Shown here in pieces: positions 8,354 through 16,818 of a stretch of 64,000 nt of DNA. This DNA is from Tepidibacter hydrothermalis. Lineage in GTDB: Bacteria; Bacillota; Clostridia; Peptostreptococcales; Peptostreptococcaceae. Position 1 is the first letter of the stretch, and each line of letters opens with the position of its first letter. Position numbers and translations under genes: made by a program. The stretch covers positions 310,001 through 374,000 of the forward strand of contig NZ_CP120733.1 in assembly GCF_029542625.1 (NCBI RefSeq), given 5' to 3'. The notes under the pieces were generated by a model. It had not been told where the DNA came from. It made no database searches and saw only the letters and a program-made list of their open reading frames with translations.

Positions 8354-10093
8354 CTAAAATTTGAATCTTTCGATTAATAGTTGAAGCTCTTGGGATAATT
8401 GTAATAAACTTGTACTTGCATTTGTAATTTCTTCAATAGAAGTTGCTTGCTCCTGTATAGAAGAAGAAGCTTGTTCAGTTCCTGCTGCGTTTTCTTCTGC
8501 GACTGCTGAAAGGGTTTGAACAGTATATAATGCTTCATTTTTCTTTTGCTCCATTTGTTTTCCTGATTTGTTTATTGTTTCTACTGATTCTCTTGATTTT
8601 TTCATTGCTTCTGCGATTTCTTTATACTTACTTTCTGTAAGATTCACATTTTCAACCTGTTCTTTTAATATTTTTTCTACATCTTCCATAGATTTTACTG
8701 CTTTAGTTGCATTCTGTTGTAAATTTCCTACCATATCATCAATGATCTTTGTTGAGTTTGTTGATTGTTCAGCAAGCTTTCTAATTTCCTCTGCAACTAC
8801 AGCAAAGCCTTTGCCATGCTCTCCTGCTCGGGCAGCTTCAATAGCTGCATTTAATGCAAGTAAATTTGTTTGCTCTGCAATAGATGTGATAAGATTGCTT
8901 GCTTCACTGATTTTTTCAGAGCTTTCATTGGTCTTTATAATACTTTCATAAATATTATATGTAGCACAGCTGCTTTCTTTTGTTTTTATAGCTAGTCTGT
9001 CAATGACATCCAATCCTTGTTCTATTAGACCATTTACTTTACTTGATGATTCTGTCAATACGTCTATATGTTTTGCATCTTTTTCTATTAAATTTCCAAG
9101 AATCATTAGTTTTTCTGAACCTTCAGTTGTACTTTGAGCCTGATTTGCTGCACTCATTGCAATTTCATTAATGCTTTGAGCTACTTCTTCTACCGTTGCA
9201 GCAGACTGTTGTGAAGTAGCTGTTAATTCTTCTGAAGAAGCAGCTACTTGTTGCGATGTATTTTCAACCATTATAACAATATCTCTAATATTGTCTAAGA
9301 AAATATTAAACCACTTTGATAATTCACCAATTTCATCTTTTGTTTTTACACTTAACCTCTTAGTTAAATCACCATCACCTTCAGCTATATCCTGCATTAC
9401 GAGTGTAGTTCTTTTTATAGGTTTTACAATGATATTTGACAATACAATACCAATAGAAATGGATAATAATAAGATAATTATTAGAGAAATAATTAAAGTG
9501 AATTTACCATTAGTAGCTGTATTTTCTGCATTTTCGATATCTTGAGCCATTAAATCCTGTATCATACTTTCTACTTCATCAGCTTCTATACTTAACTCTT
9601 TAAAAACACTATCAAATTGGTCATCTAATGCTTGCAAATTCTCAGTTTCCTTTTTAACAATAACTGTATCATAACGATTTAGAGCTAATTCACGAAAATC
9701 ATTCAGCAGTAATAATACCTTTTTTGTTTTATTTCGAATTTCAGGATTATCTGTAGGTAAGAAAATACCTTCATAGTTTTCACCACCTGATATAATAACA
9801 TTAGCAAAAAATATTGAATCATCCAATAATGCTTTAACGGTTTCAATTGATTCAGGCGGCTCAGCTCCTGTTAATATTTCTTCTAGCCATAAATGAGCTT
9901 CTGTTGTTGTCAGTTTTATCTCCATAGAAGCATCAACAAGAGGCGCATTATTTTTTCCTACTTGATTAATTGCAGTTTCTAGGGTTTGATTAATATTAAA
10001 ATTAATATAACCATTAAACAAAACAATTACACATACAAGTAGAAAACCAATTAAAATTTTACTTTTGATTTTTAAATACATATTTTTTCTCAT
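8354..10093 (-). CDS. Methyl-accepting chemotaxis protein (iron-regulated candidate)
   Basis: 579-aa membrane chemoreceptor. Membrane helix at about 12-30, a helical periplasmic-type sensor of about 170 residues (four-helix-bundle class), second membrane helix near 205-226, HAMP with [11 protein letters not shown], then the long signalling coiled coil with the hairpin tip [20 protein letters not shown]. Works with CheA/CheW at the pole. Upstream lies a consensus promoter and a near-perfect Fur box, so expression should rise when iron is low. The ATG at 10093 directly abuts the ribosome site; the ATG four codons in (10081) has more normal spacing and may be used. Confidence 0.93.
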   Translation of the reverse strand: MRKNMYLKIKSKILIGFLLVCVIVLFNGYINFNINQTLETAINQVGKNNAPLVDASMEIKLTTTEAHLWLEEILTGAEPPESIETVKALLDDSIFFANVIISGGENYEGIFLPTDNPEIRNKTKKVLLLLNDFRELALNRYDTVIVKKETENLQALDDQFDSVFKELSIEADEVESMIQDLMAQDIENAENTATNGKFTLIISLIIILLLSISIGIVLSNIIVKPIKRTTLVMQDIAEGDGDLTKRLSVKTKDEIGELSKWFNIFLDNIRDIVIMVENTSQQVAASSEELTATSQQSAATVEEVAQSINEIAMSAANQAQSTTEGSEKLMILGNLIEKDAKHIDVLTESSSKVNGLIEQGLDVIDRLAIKTKESSCATYNIYESIIKTNESSEKISEASNLITSIAEQTNLLALNAAIEAARAGEHGKGFAVVAEEIRKLAEQSTNSTKIIDDMVGNLQQNATKAVKSMEDVEKILKEQVENVNLTESKYKEIAEAMKKSRESVETINKSGKQMEQKKNEALYTVQTLSAVAEENAAGTEQASSSIQEQATSIEEITNASTSLLQLSQELQLLIERFKF

Positions 10094-10115
10094 CCCTTCA
10101 TCTATAATTAATTAT

Positions 10116-10134
10116 GCTAATGATTATCATTATC
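10116..10134 (-). promoter_or_regulatory. Fur box
   Basis: Minus strand GATAATGATAATCATTAGC matches the 19-bp Fur consensus GATAATGATAATCATTATC at 17 positions. It lies between the predicted transcription start and the chemoreceptor ATG, where a bound repressor would block elongation or initiation. Confidence 0.75.
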
Positions 10135-10153
10135 AAATAATCCTTACAACGTT

Positions 10154-10181
10154 ATTATACTAGAAAAATATATATTGTCAA
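10154..10181 (-). promoter_or_regulatory. SigA promoter of the chemoreceptor gene
   Basis: Minus strand TTGACA (10176-10181), 16-base spacer, TATAAT (10154-10159). Transcription would start near 10147, just upstream of the Fur box. Confidence 0.75.
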
Positions 10182-10369
10182 TAAATTACATGTAAAAGCT
10201 AGTGACATGAGTTCAATAAAAACATAGTTTTGTTATATAAAAGGTATAGTAATATTTTTTATAGTCCAGATAAAATCAGATAAAGTATGGATAAATATAT
10301 GAAAATCTAGTTATATAAGATATAATTGATATTGATAATTATATTTATTTACATAAGAGGGGGATTAAT

Positions 10370-10696
10370 TTGCTAAATTCTATAATACTATTCATATTAG
10401 CAGGCATTGCAGAAATTGGTGGGGGATACTTGATATGGATTTGGCTAAGAGAAGGTAAACCGTATGTTTATGGTATAATCGGAGCTGTCGTTTTGATTAT
10501 ATATGGAATAATACCGACATTCCAAAAGTTCCCAAGCTTTGGAAGGGTATATGCAGCCTATGGTGGAATATTTGTTTTTTTATCGATATTATGGGGATGG
10601 GGAATAGATAAAAAGACTCCTGATGTATTTGATTTTATAGGTGGAGTTGTATGTTTAGTAGGAGTAGGGATAATTCTTTGGGCTCCAAGGCATTAA
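10370..10696 (+). CDS. YnfA/UPF0060 family small membrane protein
   Basis: 108 aa, four membrane helices. FILAGIAEIGGGYLIW at the start and RVYAAYGGIFVFLSILWGW in the middle are the UPF0060 hallmarks, and length is standard. Relatives look like small multidrug-resistance-type carriers, but a transport function is not established. It starts at a TTG (10370) behind AGAGGGGG; no in-frame ATG is available near the conserved N-terminus. A terminator follows. Confidence 0.88.
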   Translation: MLNSIILFILAGIAEIGGGYLIWIWLREGKPYVYGIIGAVVLIIYGIIPTFQKFPSFGRVYAAYGGIFVFLSILWGWGIDKKTPDVFDFIGGVVCLVGVGIILWAPRH

Positions 10697-10724
10697 AAAA
10701 AGAGTGCATATGCACTCTTTTTAG
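10696..10724. terminator. Bidirectional terminator
   Basis: AAAAAGAGTGCAT and ATGCACTCTTTTT form a nearly perfect stem flanked by A and T runs between the YnfA-like gene and the rubrerythrin gene. Confidence 0.85.
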
Positions 10725-10733
10725 ACTCATATA

Positions 10734-11282
10734 TTATTTATTAAAGTGTCTCTTTAATAAACCATTGAAAGCTGAACCATGTCTAGCTTCATCTTTACAC
10801 ATTTCATGAACTGTATCATGGATTGCATCTAAGTTTAACTTTTTAGCTTTAGTAGCTAATTCTTTTTTACCCATGCAAGCTCCGTGCTCTGCATCTACTC
10901 TCATTTGTAAGTTCTTTTCAGTGCTATCAGTTACAACTTCTCCTAATAACTCTGCAAATTTAGCAGCATGCTCTGCTTCTTCCCAAGCGATTCTCTTGTA
11001 AGCTTCTGCTACTTCTGGGAAACCTTCTCTATCTGCTTGACGGCTCATAGCAAGGTACATACCTACTTCTGTACATTCTCCTAAGAAGTTTTGACGAAGA
11101 CCTTCGATTATTTCTGGATCTACATCTTTAGCTATTCCAACAAAATGCTCATCAGCCCAAGCTAATTTTGTTTCATCATGCTCGATAAATTGATCTTTAG
11201 GAGCCTTACATTGTGGACATACCTCTGGTGCATTTTCTCCTTCGTGAGTGTAACCGCATACTTTACATATAAATTTTTTCAT
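10734..11282 (-). CDS. Reverse rubrerythrin (NADH peroxidase)
   Basis: 182 aa. Domain order is rubredoxin first ([17 protein letters not shown]: two CxxC pairs binding Fe) then a ferritin-like di-iron four-helix bundle with EAEHA and EARHG motifs. This is opposite to classical rubrerythrin and defines the reverse rubrerythrins of clostridia, which reduce H2O2 and O2 with NADH-derived electrons during brief air exposure. Codon use is unusually C-rich for the window, as expected for an abundant protein. Monocistronic, with a GGGGAGG ribosome site. Confidence 0.92.
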   Translation of the reverse strand: MKKFICKVCGYTHEGENAPEVCPQCKAPKDQFIEHDETKLAWADEHFVGIAKDVDPEIIEGLRQNFLGECTEVGMYLAMSRQADREGFPEVAEAYKRIAWEEAEHAAKFAELLGEVVTDSTEKNLQMRVDAEHGACMGKKELATKAKKLNLDAIHDTVHEMCKDEARHGSAFNGLLKRHFNK

Positions 11283-11481
11283 ATTAAATACCTCCCCAAT
11301 TAAATTAAATGTTTTTCTAATTCATATATACCTAGAAAAAAACATTCTAAACATAAAATTTTAAAAGATTTCACAAAAAATTATATTATAGAAAAAGAAT
11401 TAATTCAATAAGATAGAAAATAAGATATATTCCTTAAATTAATATAGTTCAGAATAATAATTATATATAGATAGAAAGTAC

Positions 11482-11510
11482 TTTACAAAATAGTAAAAAT
11501 ATTTTAAAAT
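11482..11510 (+). promoter_or_regulatory. Promoter of marR-hutP
   Basis: TTTACA (11482-11487), 17-base spacer, TAAAAT (11505-11510). Directly followed by a palindrome. Confidence 0.6.
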
Positions 11511-11535
11511 ATTAGTTAGTGTTAACTAACTAATA
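11510..11535 (+). promoter_or_regulatory. Candidate MarR operator
   Basis: Perfect inverted repeat TATTAGTTAG-TGTTAA-CTAACTAATA overlapping the -10 and start region of the marR promoter, 32 bases before the ATG. The arrangement suits autorepression by a dimeric MarR protein. Confidence 0.6.
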
Positions 11536-11566
11536 TTAAAAAAATGTAAAATTTCAGGAGGAATTG

Positions 11567-12028
11567 ATGAAGCTTGAAGTAAATTTGTTGGAAATGGAAG
11601 AATATATTCATAAAGTACATAAAAGATATATAGAAAAGATCATGAGTAAACAGGAATTTTCAAGATTTAGTATAAATCATATGTATTATTTAGAATATAT
11701 ATATACACTTAATAATCCAACTTTTAGCCAATTAGCTGAGGCTTTAAATGTTACTAAGCCCTCTGTTACAGCTATGATAAAAAAATTGACAGATAAAGGG
11801 TATGTAGAGAAGATGAACTCGCAATATGATAAAAGAGAATTTCATATATACTTAACGGATAGAGGAAAAGAAATTTTAAATGCAGAGCTTGAGGTTTATA
11901 AGCATTTTACAGAGAAAATATCTAAGTATTTATCTGAAGATGAAATAGAATTATTTTCAAAATTAATATCAAAAATTATATTAAATATAAAAAAGGAAAA
12001 AACTATGGAGGTTATAGAATGCAATTAG
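11567..12028 (+). CDS. MarR family transcriptional regulator
   Basis: 153-aa winged-helix regulator. The recognition region TFSQLAEALNVTKPSVTAMIKKL and the wing (EFHIYLTDRGKEIL) are canonical MarR. Start taken as the ATG at 11567 with AGGAGG 6 bases upstream; a TTG one codon earlier is less likely. It overlaps the next gene by 10 bases, so the two are coupled. The palindrome over its promoter suggests autoregulation. The ligand is unknown; the antiporter downstream is a likely target. Confidence 0.9.
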   Translation: MKLEVNLLEMEEYIHKVHKRYIEKIMSKQEFSRFSINHMYYLEYIYTLNNPTFSQLAEALNVTKPSVTAMIKKLTDKGYVEKMNSQYDKREFHIYLTDRGKEILNAELEVYKHFTEKISKYLSEDEIELFSKLISKIILNIKKEKTMEVIECN

Positions 12029-12441
12029 ACAGTACTCATATAGCAAAGGCATCTATCAAGATAGCTATAACAAGCTCAAGAGAAGATGAGCAAAGGGTAA
12101 TAAAAGAATTAAATAAAGAAGGTATAAAAGCAGTTGCAGTTGATATAGGAGGAAATTTAATACAGTCTATACCAAAGGTTATAGAAAGAGCACTTGTAGC
12201 ATCAAGAAGAAGTGGGGTTATAAAAGAGTGTCATGTACACGATGGAGCAGTAGTAGGAGCCGCTAGAGAAGCCATAATGCAGGTAGCCTCAAAGGCAAAT
12301 GGAATGAATGTAGGGGGAAAAATAGGGATTACAAGACACAAAGAGCATGTAAGCGTTTGTATATTTATGAGTATGGGGCTTTTACATTTAAATGATGTTG
12401 TTGTTGGGTTATGTCATAGGTCAATACCAGATATATATTAG
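12019..12441 (+). CDS. HutP family RNA-binding protein
   Basis: 140 aa. The pattern SREDEQRVIKELNKEG, then VIERALVASRRSGVI and the C-terminal GLCHRSIPDIY follows the HutP family (PF09021). B. subtilis HutP is a hexameric, histidine- and Mg-dependent protein that binds UAG triplets and prevents termination ahead of the hut operon. No hut genes are seen here; instead it sits between marR and an antiporter gene. Overlaps marR; own GGAGG ribosome site. The HutP assignment is by remembered family pattern, not a search. RNA target unknown; see the UAG-repeat RNA at 13778. Confidence 0.75.
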   Translation: MQLDSTHIAKASIKIAITSSREDEQRVIKELNKEGIKAVAVDIGGNLIQSIPKVIERALVASRRSGVIKECHVHDGAVVGAAREAIMQVASKANGMNVGGKIGITRHKEHVSVCIFMSMGLLHLNDVVVGLCHRSIPDIY

Positions 12442-12453
12442 TTTGAAATGATG

Positions 12454-12482
12454 CCAAGGGATATTATATTCCTTGGTTTAAA
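12454..12482 (+). terminator. Attenuator-like hairpin between hutP and antiporter
   Basis: CCAAGGGATA and TATTCCTTGG arms around TTA (12454-12476), followed by TTTAAAATTTTT. Only about 40 bases separate it from the antiporter ATG and no promoter is visible there, so transcription from the marR promoter must read through it. The T run is interrupted, so termination is probably partial. Confidence 0.6.
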
Positions 12483-12517
12483 ATTTTTAAAAATAGCATA
12501 GAAGGAGATTGTTAATA

Positions 12518-13717
12518 ATGGGTGATTTTATCAGTTTAGCATTGGCACTTATATTTGGGGTTTTGCTTGGTAAGGCTATGAATAAAATGAATATGCCTGC
12601 AGTTGGAGGGTATATAATAGCAGGTCTTATAATTGGAGTATCAGGATTTAATATTGTGAATGAACAAGTAATAGAAGAGTTATCTTTTATAAGTGATGTA
12701 GCACTTGGAATAATAGCATTTAATATTGGTAGTGAGTTTAAAATACAGGAAATGAAAAAATTAGGTAAGAATATATTTATAATAGCCTTTTGTGAGGCTA
12801 TGGGAGCATTTGTTTTAGTTACAGGAATAATGTTAGCACTTGGTCAAGATATGCCAACTGCACTTATATTAGGATCAATATCATCAGCTACAGCACCAGC
12901 AGCTACTGTTATGGTTCTTAAAGAGTATAAAGCTAGAGGACCTTTAACTAGTACATTACTTGGAGTTGTTGCGGTTGATGATGCAATATCTCTTATGATA
13001 TATGCAGTTTCTGCATCTATTGCAAAGGTTTTCCTAAAGCATGAAGTTTTAACTGTATCGAAGGTAATTATTCATCCTATAACAGAAATAGTTTTATCTA
13101 TAGGTGTAGGAGGGTTAATTGGAATAGTATTATGTTACTTACTTAAAGGTGCTAAGAATGAATCTGAAGTTTTAACTTTTGTTATTGGAAGTATTGTTTT
13201 AATTGTAGGGGTAGCTCTTCAATTTAATTTATCTCCACTTCTTTGTGCAATGGCAACTGGAATAATGGTAACAAATGTATCAAGTAAGGCAAATAAGGCA
13301 TTTAATATACTTGAAAAATGGTCACCACCAGTAACTGCAGCATTCTTTACATTAGCAGGTTCTAGACTTGATGTTTCTTTAATTCCTAAGATAGGACTTT
13401 TAGGAGTTATGTACTTATTATTTAGAATAGTTGGAAAAGTAGGAGGGGCATCTTTTGGAGCTACAATTTCAAAAGCTCCAGCTCAGGTTAAGAAATATAT
13501 AGGTCTGGGTCTTTTATCACAAGTAGGAGTTGCTATAGGTCTTGCAATAACTGTAGGTAGAGAGTTCCCAGGAACACCTCTTGGTGAAATTGTAATTACT
13601 ATACTTATGGCTACAACTATAATTACAGAGATAATAGGACCTGTTGCAACTAAGATGGCAATTAAAAAAGCAGATGAAAGTTCAGTTTTAAGGGAAGTTA
13701 TAAAAGATGTAAATTAA
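12518..13717 (+). CDS. CPA-type cation:proton antiporter
   Basis: 399-aa polytopic membrane protein of the Na_H_Exchanger family (PF00999), about 12 helices. It has the conserved SSATAPAATVMVLKEYKARG and GVVAVDDAISLM segments; the paired Asp of VDDA are the expected ion-binding residues. Lacks the C-terminal TrkA-N/RCK domain of full KefB proteins. Exchanges Na+ or K+ for protons at the membrane. Start is the ATG at 12518 after GAAGGAGA. Third gene of the marR-hutP unit, separated by the hairpin at 12454. Confidence 0.88.
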   Translation: MGDFISLALALIFGVLLGKAMNKMNMPAVGGYIIAGLIIGVSGFNIVNEQVIEELSFISDVALGIIAFNIGSEFKIQEMKKLGKNIFIIAFCEAMGAFVLVTGIMLALGQDMPTALILGSISSATAPAATVMVLKEYKARGPLTSTLLGVVAVDDAISLMIYAVSASIAKVFLKHEVLTVSKVIIHPITEIVLSIGVGGLIGIVLCYLLKGAKNESEVLTFVIGSIVLIVGVALQFNLSPLLCAMATGIMVTNVSSKANKAFNILEKWSPPVTAAFFTLAGSRLDVSLIPKIGLLGVMYLLFRIVGKVGGASFGATISKAPAQVKKYIGLGLLSQVGVAIGLAITVGREFPGTPLGEIVITILMATTIITEIIGPVATKMAIKKADESSVLREVIKDVN

Positions 13718-13727
13718 GCAAAAAAAT

Positions 13728-13764
13728 AAAAGTTAATATACGTTGACAACGTATATTAACTTTT
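13728..13764. promoter_or_regulatory. Perfect 37-base palindrome over a -35 box
   Basis: 18-base arms AAAAGTTAATATACGTTG and CAACGTATATTAACTTTT around a single A. It could end the antiporter transcript (only a four-T tail) and, because the TTGACA at 13743-13748 straddles its centre, could equally be an operator for the promoter reading rightward. Confidence 0.7.
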
Positions 13765-13771
13765 GTATAAT
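13743..13771 (+). promoter_or_regulatory. Consensus SigA promoter for the UAG-repeat RNA
   Basis: TTGACA (13743-13748), exactly 17 bases, TATAAT (13766-13771). Both hexamers are perfect. Predicted start near 13778. No start codon with a ribosome site lies between it and the terminator at 13898. Confidence 0.8.
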
Positions 13772-13777
13772 AGATTT

Positions 13778-13924
13778 TAAATTAAGATGAAAATGTAGAT
13801 TAGGAAGTTCGTAGAAGATTAGTAGAAAAGTAGTTTTGTAGTATAGTAGATATGTAGAATGGTAGGTATGTAGGGTAGGTTTATTAACTTTGTTTAAAAA
13901 CTCTCATACGGGAGTTTTTTTTGT
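13778..13924 (+). ncRNA. Candidate small RNA with GUAG units at 8-nt period
   Basis: About 147 nt from a perfect promoter to an intrinsic terminator. GTAG tetramers start at 13822, 13830, 13838, 13846, 13854, 13862 and 13870, a strict 8-base period; additional ones at 13795, 13811 and 13875 give ten in 84 bases. The four bases between units vary freely, so this is not a simple satellite. TAG falls in all three frames, so it is non-coding. UAG-repeat RNA is what HutP (7-nt period) and TRAP (5-6 nt) bind, and a HutP-family gene lies 1.3 kb upstream. It may be a titrating sRNA or a leader of the ABC operon. Novelty is inference. Confidence 0.65.
13898..13924 (+). terminator. Intrinsic terminator of the UAG-repeat RNA
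   Basis: AAACTCTC-ATAC-GGGAGTTT (8 bp with one T-G pair) followed by TTTTT. Confidence 0.85.
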
Positions 13925-14021
13925 ATACAAAGTAATTATGTAATTTTCACTTTATGCATAACGTTTATGAGTGAACTGGAATAGCATAAAGCAGATTTTT
14001 TATTCTACAGAAAATTATATA

Positions 14022-14082
14022 ATTTTTTGTTTTGAGGATAATTGCTTAAGAAAGAGATACTTGCAATTATTTTTGAGCAACT
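14022..14082 (+). repeat. Dispersed repeat B, partial copy
   Basis: ATTTTTTGTTTTGAGGATAA through ACTTGCAATTATTTTTGAGC copies the first 60 bases of the element at 7101. It sits just before the ribosome site of the ABC binding-protein gene. Confidence 0.6.
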
Positions 14083-14103
14083 AAAATTTAGGAGGATGGT
14101 AGC

Positions 14104-15096
14104 ATGGTAGGAAATAAGAATTTTAAAATCGTAGTTTTACTTATTTTATTGGTTGTATCGTTAGTAGGATGCAAATCAGTAGACACTTCAAAGGATGATA
14201 AAATCAAAATTGGAATAACTCAAATAACAGAGCATCCAGCTCTTGATTTAGCTAGAGAAGGATTTATTAAAGCTCTAGAAGATAATGGATTTGAGGATGG
14301 AAACAATATAGAAATAGACTTTCAAAGTGCTCAAGGAGATATACCTACATCTCAAACGATAGCACAAAATTTCGTATCTCAAAATAAGGATATGATATTT
14401 GCAATAGCAACCCCGTCAGCGCAAAGCGCATTCAATTCTACAAATGAAATCCCTATACTAATAACAGCAGTAACAGATCCTGTAGAAGCAGGAATAGTGA
14501 AATCTATTGAAAAAACACAGACAAATGTTACAGGAACTAGTGATATAACACCTGTTAATAAGCAGTTTGAACTTATAAAAAAATTAGTTCCAAATAGTAA
14601 AAAAGTAGGAATTATATACAATACAAGTGAAATAAATTCTAAAATCCAAGTTGATATGGCTAAAGAAGAGGCTAAAAAAATTGGATTTGATATAGAGGAA
14701 GTTGGAGTAAGTAGTGTTAATGAGGTATCTCAGGCTATGGACAAATTAATTCAAAGTGTAGATGTGGTATACACTCCAGCAGATAATATAGTTGCATCAT
14801 CAATGAGTTTAATAGCAAATAAATGTAATCAAAAAAATATACCTATAATAGGAGCAGAGGAATCACACGTTAAATTAGGTGCTTTAGCTACGGAAGGAAT
14901 AGACTACAATCAGTTAGGATATGAAACAGGTCTTATGGCTGTTCAGGTTTTAAATGGTGAAAAACCTCAGGATATGAGTATTCAGCATATTAAAAACACT
15001 ACTCTTGTTATAAATGAAAAAGTAGCTAAAATGTTAGATATTGAGATACCAGATGATTTAAAAGCAAAGGCACAACTTATTAAGGGGGATAACTAG
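14104..15096 (+). CDS. ABC transporter substrate-binding lipoprotein (TrpX family)
   Basis: 330-aa lipoprotein; signal ends in the lipobox LVGC. The body matches the ABC_sub_bind family (PF04392): IGITQITEHPALDLAREGF, then GVISSxx-like KKVGIIYNTSEINS and VDVVYTPADNIVASS. Related proteins (TrpX) bind aromatic amino acids, tryptophan in streptococci; the ligand here is inferred only. First gene of a three-gene importer operon; AGGAGG lies 7 bases before the ATG. Its stop TAG is followed immediately by the permease ATG. Confidence 0.88.
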   Translation: MVGNKNFKIVVLLILLVVSLVGCKSVDTSKDDKIKIGITQITEHPALDLAREGFIKALEDNGFEDGNNIEIDFQSAQGDIPTSQTIAQNFVSQNKDMIFAIATPSAQSAFNSTNEIPILITAVTDPVEAGIVKSIEKTQTNVTGTSDITPVNKQFELIKKLVPNSKKVGIIYNTSEINSKIQVDMAKEEAKKIGFDIEEVGVSSVNEVSQAMDKLIQSVDVVYTPADNIVASSMSLIANKCNQKNIPIIGAEESHVKLGALATEGIDYNQLGYETGLMAVQVLNGEKPQDMSIQHIKNTTLVINEKVAKMLDIEIPDDLKAKAQLIKGDN

Positions 15097-15996
15097 ATGG
15101 ACTTAATTATAAGTATACTTGAACAAGGCTTAATATTTTCTTTAATGGCATTAGGCGTGTATATAACATACAAGATACTAGATTTTCCCGACTTATCAGT
15201 AGATGGAACATTTGCACTTGGAGCATCTGTTACAGCAGCTCTTTTGGTTAAAGATATAAATCCAATTGTTGCAACTTCAGCATCTATTATAGCTGGATGT
15301 ATAGGAGGAATTGCAACTGGAATACTTCATGTTAAATTTAAAATAACAAACTTACTATCAGGTATACTAGTTATGACAGCTTTATACTCTGTAAATCTTA
15401 GAATAATGGGAAAGTCAAACATCCCATTATTCAATCAAAATACAGTATTTAATATAAATATGCAACCTATAGTTATAATACTTATAATAGCTTTTTTAGT
15501 GAAAATAGCATTAGATATTTTTCTTAGAACTAAAATGGGATTTGTATTAAAAGCATGTGGAGATAACGAAAAACTTATAACATCTCTTGGGATAGACATA
15601 GGGAATATAAAGATAATAGGACTTATGGTATCGAATGGTTTAGTTGCACTTGCAGGGTCATTACTTGCTCAATATCAAGGGTTCTCAGATGTTACAATGG
15701 GAACTGGTATTATAGTTATGGGTCTTGCATCAGTAATATTTGGAGAAGCAGTTTTAAAGAGATTCTCAATAATAAAGACTACTACAATGGCGGTTATAGG
15801 ATCTATTTTATATAAATTTAGTACAGCTCTTGCTTTAAAAATTGGATTTAATCCAGCTGATTTGAAGCTTATAACAGCTTTGATAGTAGTGGTTGCTATA
15901 GCTTCTAATAACTCTAAATTCAAATTAAATCTAAACTTTATAAGAAGAGGTGATATAAATGATTCAAATAAGAAACTTATGCAAAACGTTCAATAA
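15097..15996 (+). CDS. ABC transporter permease (TrpY-like)
   Basis: 299-aa membrane protein of the BPD_transp_2/COG4120 type with about eight to nine helices. The motif KILDFPDLSVDGTFALGA near the N-terminus is characteristic. A late segment, GLASVIFGEAVLKRFS, is the cytoplasmic coupling region. It pairs with the lipoprotein before it and the ATPase after it, whose ATG at 15959 lies inside its last 38 bases. Confidence 0.9.
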   Translation: MDLIISILEQGLIFSLMALGVYITYKILDFPDLSVDGTFALGASVTAALLVKDINPIVATSASIIAGCIGGIATGILHVKFKITNLLSGILVMTALYSVNLRIMGKSNIPLFNQNTVFNINMQPIVIILIIAFLVKIALDIFLRTKMGFVLKACGDNEKLITSLGIDIGNIKIIGLMVSNGLVALAGSLLAQYQGFSDVTMGTGIIVMGLASVIFGEAVLKRFSIIKTTTMAVIGSILYKFSTALALKIGFNPADLKLITALIVVVAIASNNSKFKLNLNFIRRGDINDSNKKLMQNVQ

Positions 15997-16753
15997 AAAC
16001 ACTATAAATGAAAAGCAGGTATTTGATAAATTATCACTTGATATAGAAGACGGAGATTTTGTAACAATAATAGGAAGTAATGGAGCTGGAAAATCAACTC
16101 TTTTAAATATGATATCGGGAAGTTTGGATAAAGATAGTGGAATTATAAATATAGATGGCAAAGATATATCAGATCTTAAAGAATATAAAAGATCAAAATT
16201 CATAGCGAGAGTATATCAAGATCCAAGTTTTGGAACATCCCCATCAATGACTATATTAGAAAATTTATCAATGGCTATTAACAAAGGGAATAGATTTGGA
16301 TTGTCTATGGGAGTTTCAAAAAAGAATATAGAGTATTTCAAGGAAATATTATCTGAGTTATCTTTAGGACTTGAAGATCAACTTCATACTAAAGTATCTC
16401 TTTTATCAGGAGGTCAAAGACAGGCACTGTCTCTTATAATGGCAACTATAAAAAATCCAGATATACTATTGCTAGATGAGCATACAGCAGCTCTTGATCC
16501 TAAGACTTCTGAAAGAATAATAGAGCTTACTGGGAAAATAGTAGAGAAAAAGAAAATTACAACTTTTATGATAACTCATAATTTAAATCATGCTATATCA
16601 ATGGGAAACAGACTTCTAATGATGCATGGAGGAAAAGTAGTTTTAGATATTAAAGAAGATGAAAAGAAAGATTTGAATATAGATAAGCTTTTATCATATT
16701 TTGAAAAAATACAATCTAAGGATGCATTAAGTGATAGAGTTATATTTTCTTAA
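15959..16753 (+). CDS. ABC transporter ATP-binding protein (TrpZ-like)
   Basis: 264 aa. Walker A GSNGAGKST near residue 41, signature LSGGQRQAL, Walker B ILLLDEH and the switch His in MITHN are all present. It overlaps the permease gene by 38 bases with a GAGGTGAT ribosome site inside that gene, so it is co-translated. Energises uptake of the substrate bound by the 14104 lipoprotein. The C-terminal tail after the ATPase domain is unremarkable. Confidence 0.92.
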   Translation: MIQIRNLCKTFNKNTINEKQVFDKLSLDIEDGDFVTIIGSNGAGKSTLLNMISGSLDKDSGIINIDGKDISDLKEYKRSKFIARVYQDPSFGTSPSMTILENLSMAINKGNRFGLSMGVSKKNIEYFKEILSELSLGLEDQLHTKVSLLSGGQRQALSLIMATIKNPDILLLDEHTAALDPKTSERIIELTGKIVEKKKITTFMITHNLNHAISMGNRLLMMHGGKVVLDIKEDEKKDLNIDKLLSYFEKIQSKDALSDRVIFS

Positions 16754-16769
16754 TAACTCCTTATAAATA

Positions 16770-16812
16770 AAAAAATAGCTAGTATCTCATATGAGATATT
16801 AGCTATTTTTTT
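16770..16812. terminator. Bidirectional terminator
   Basis: AAAAATAGCTAGTATCTCAT and ATGAGATATTAGCTATTTTT pair over almost 20 bp between the ABC operon and the convergent stalk-protein gene. Confidence 0.85.
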
Positions 16813-16818
16813 TATGTT

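Noticed and set aside
8568-8951. 127-aa plus-strand frame opposite the chemoreceptor gene
   Set aside because: Shadow of the signalling domain on the other strand; composition is dominated by the complementary codons. Similar antisense frames at 29925 and 35368 were dropped for the same reason.
13796-13880. CRISPR array or simple microsatellite
   Set aside because: Only GTAG is conserved in each 8-base unit and the other bases are unrelated; units are far too short for CRISPR and too diverse for slippage.
13796-13880. TRAP (trp attenuation) binding site
   Set aside because: TRAP sites have triplets 2-3 bases apart; here the spacing is five. It is kept only as an alternative because of the TrpX-like transporter downstream.
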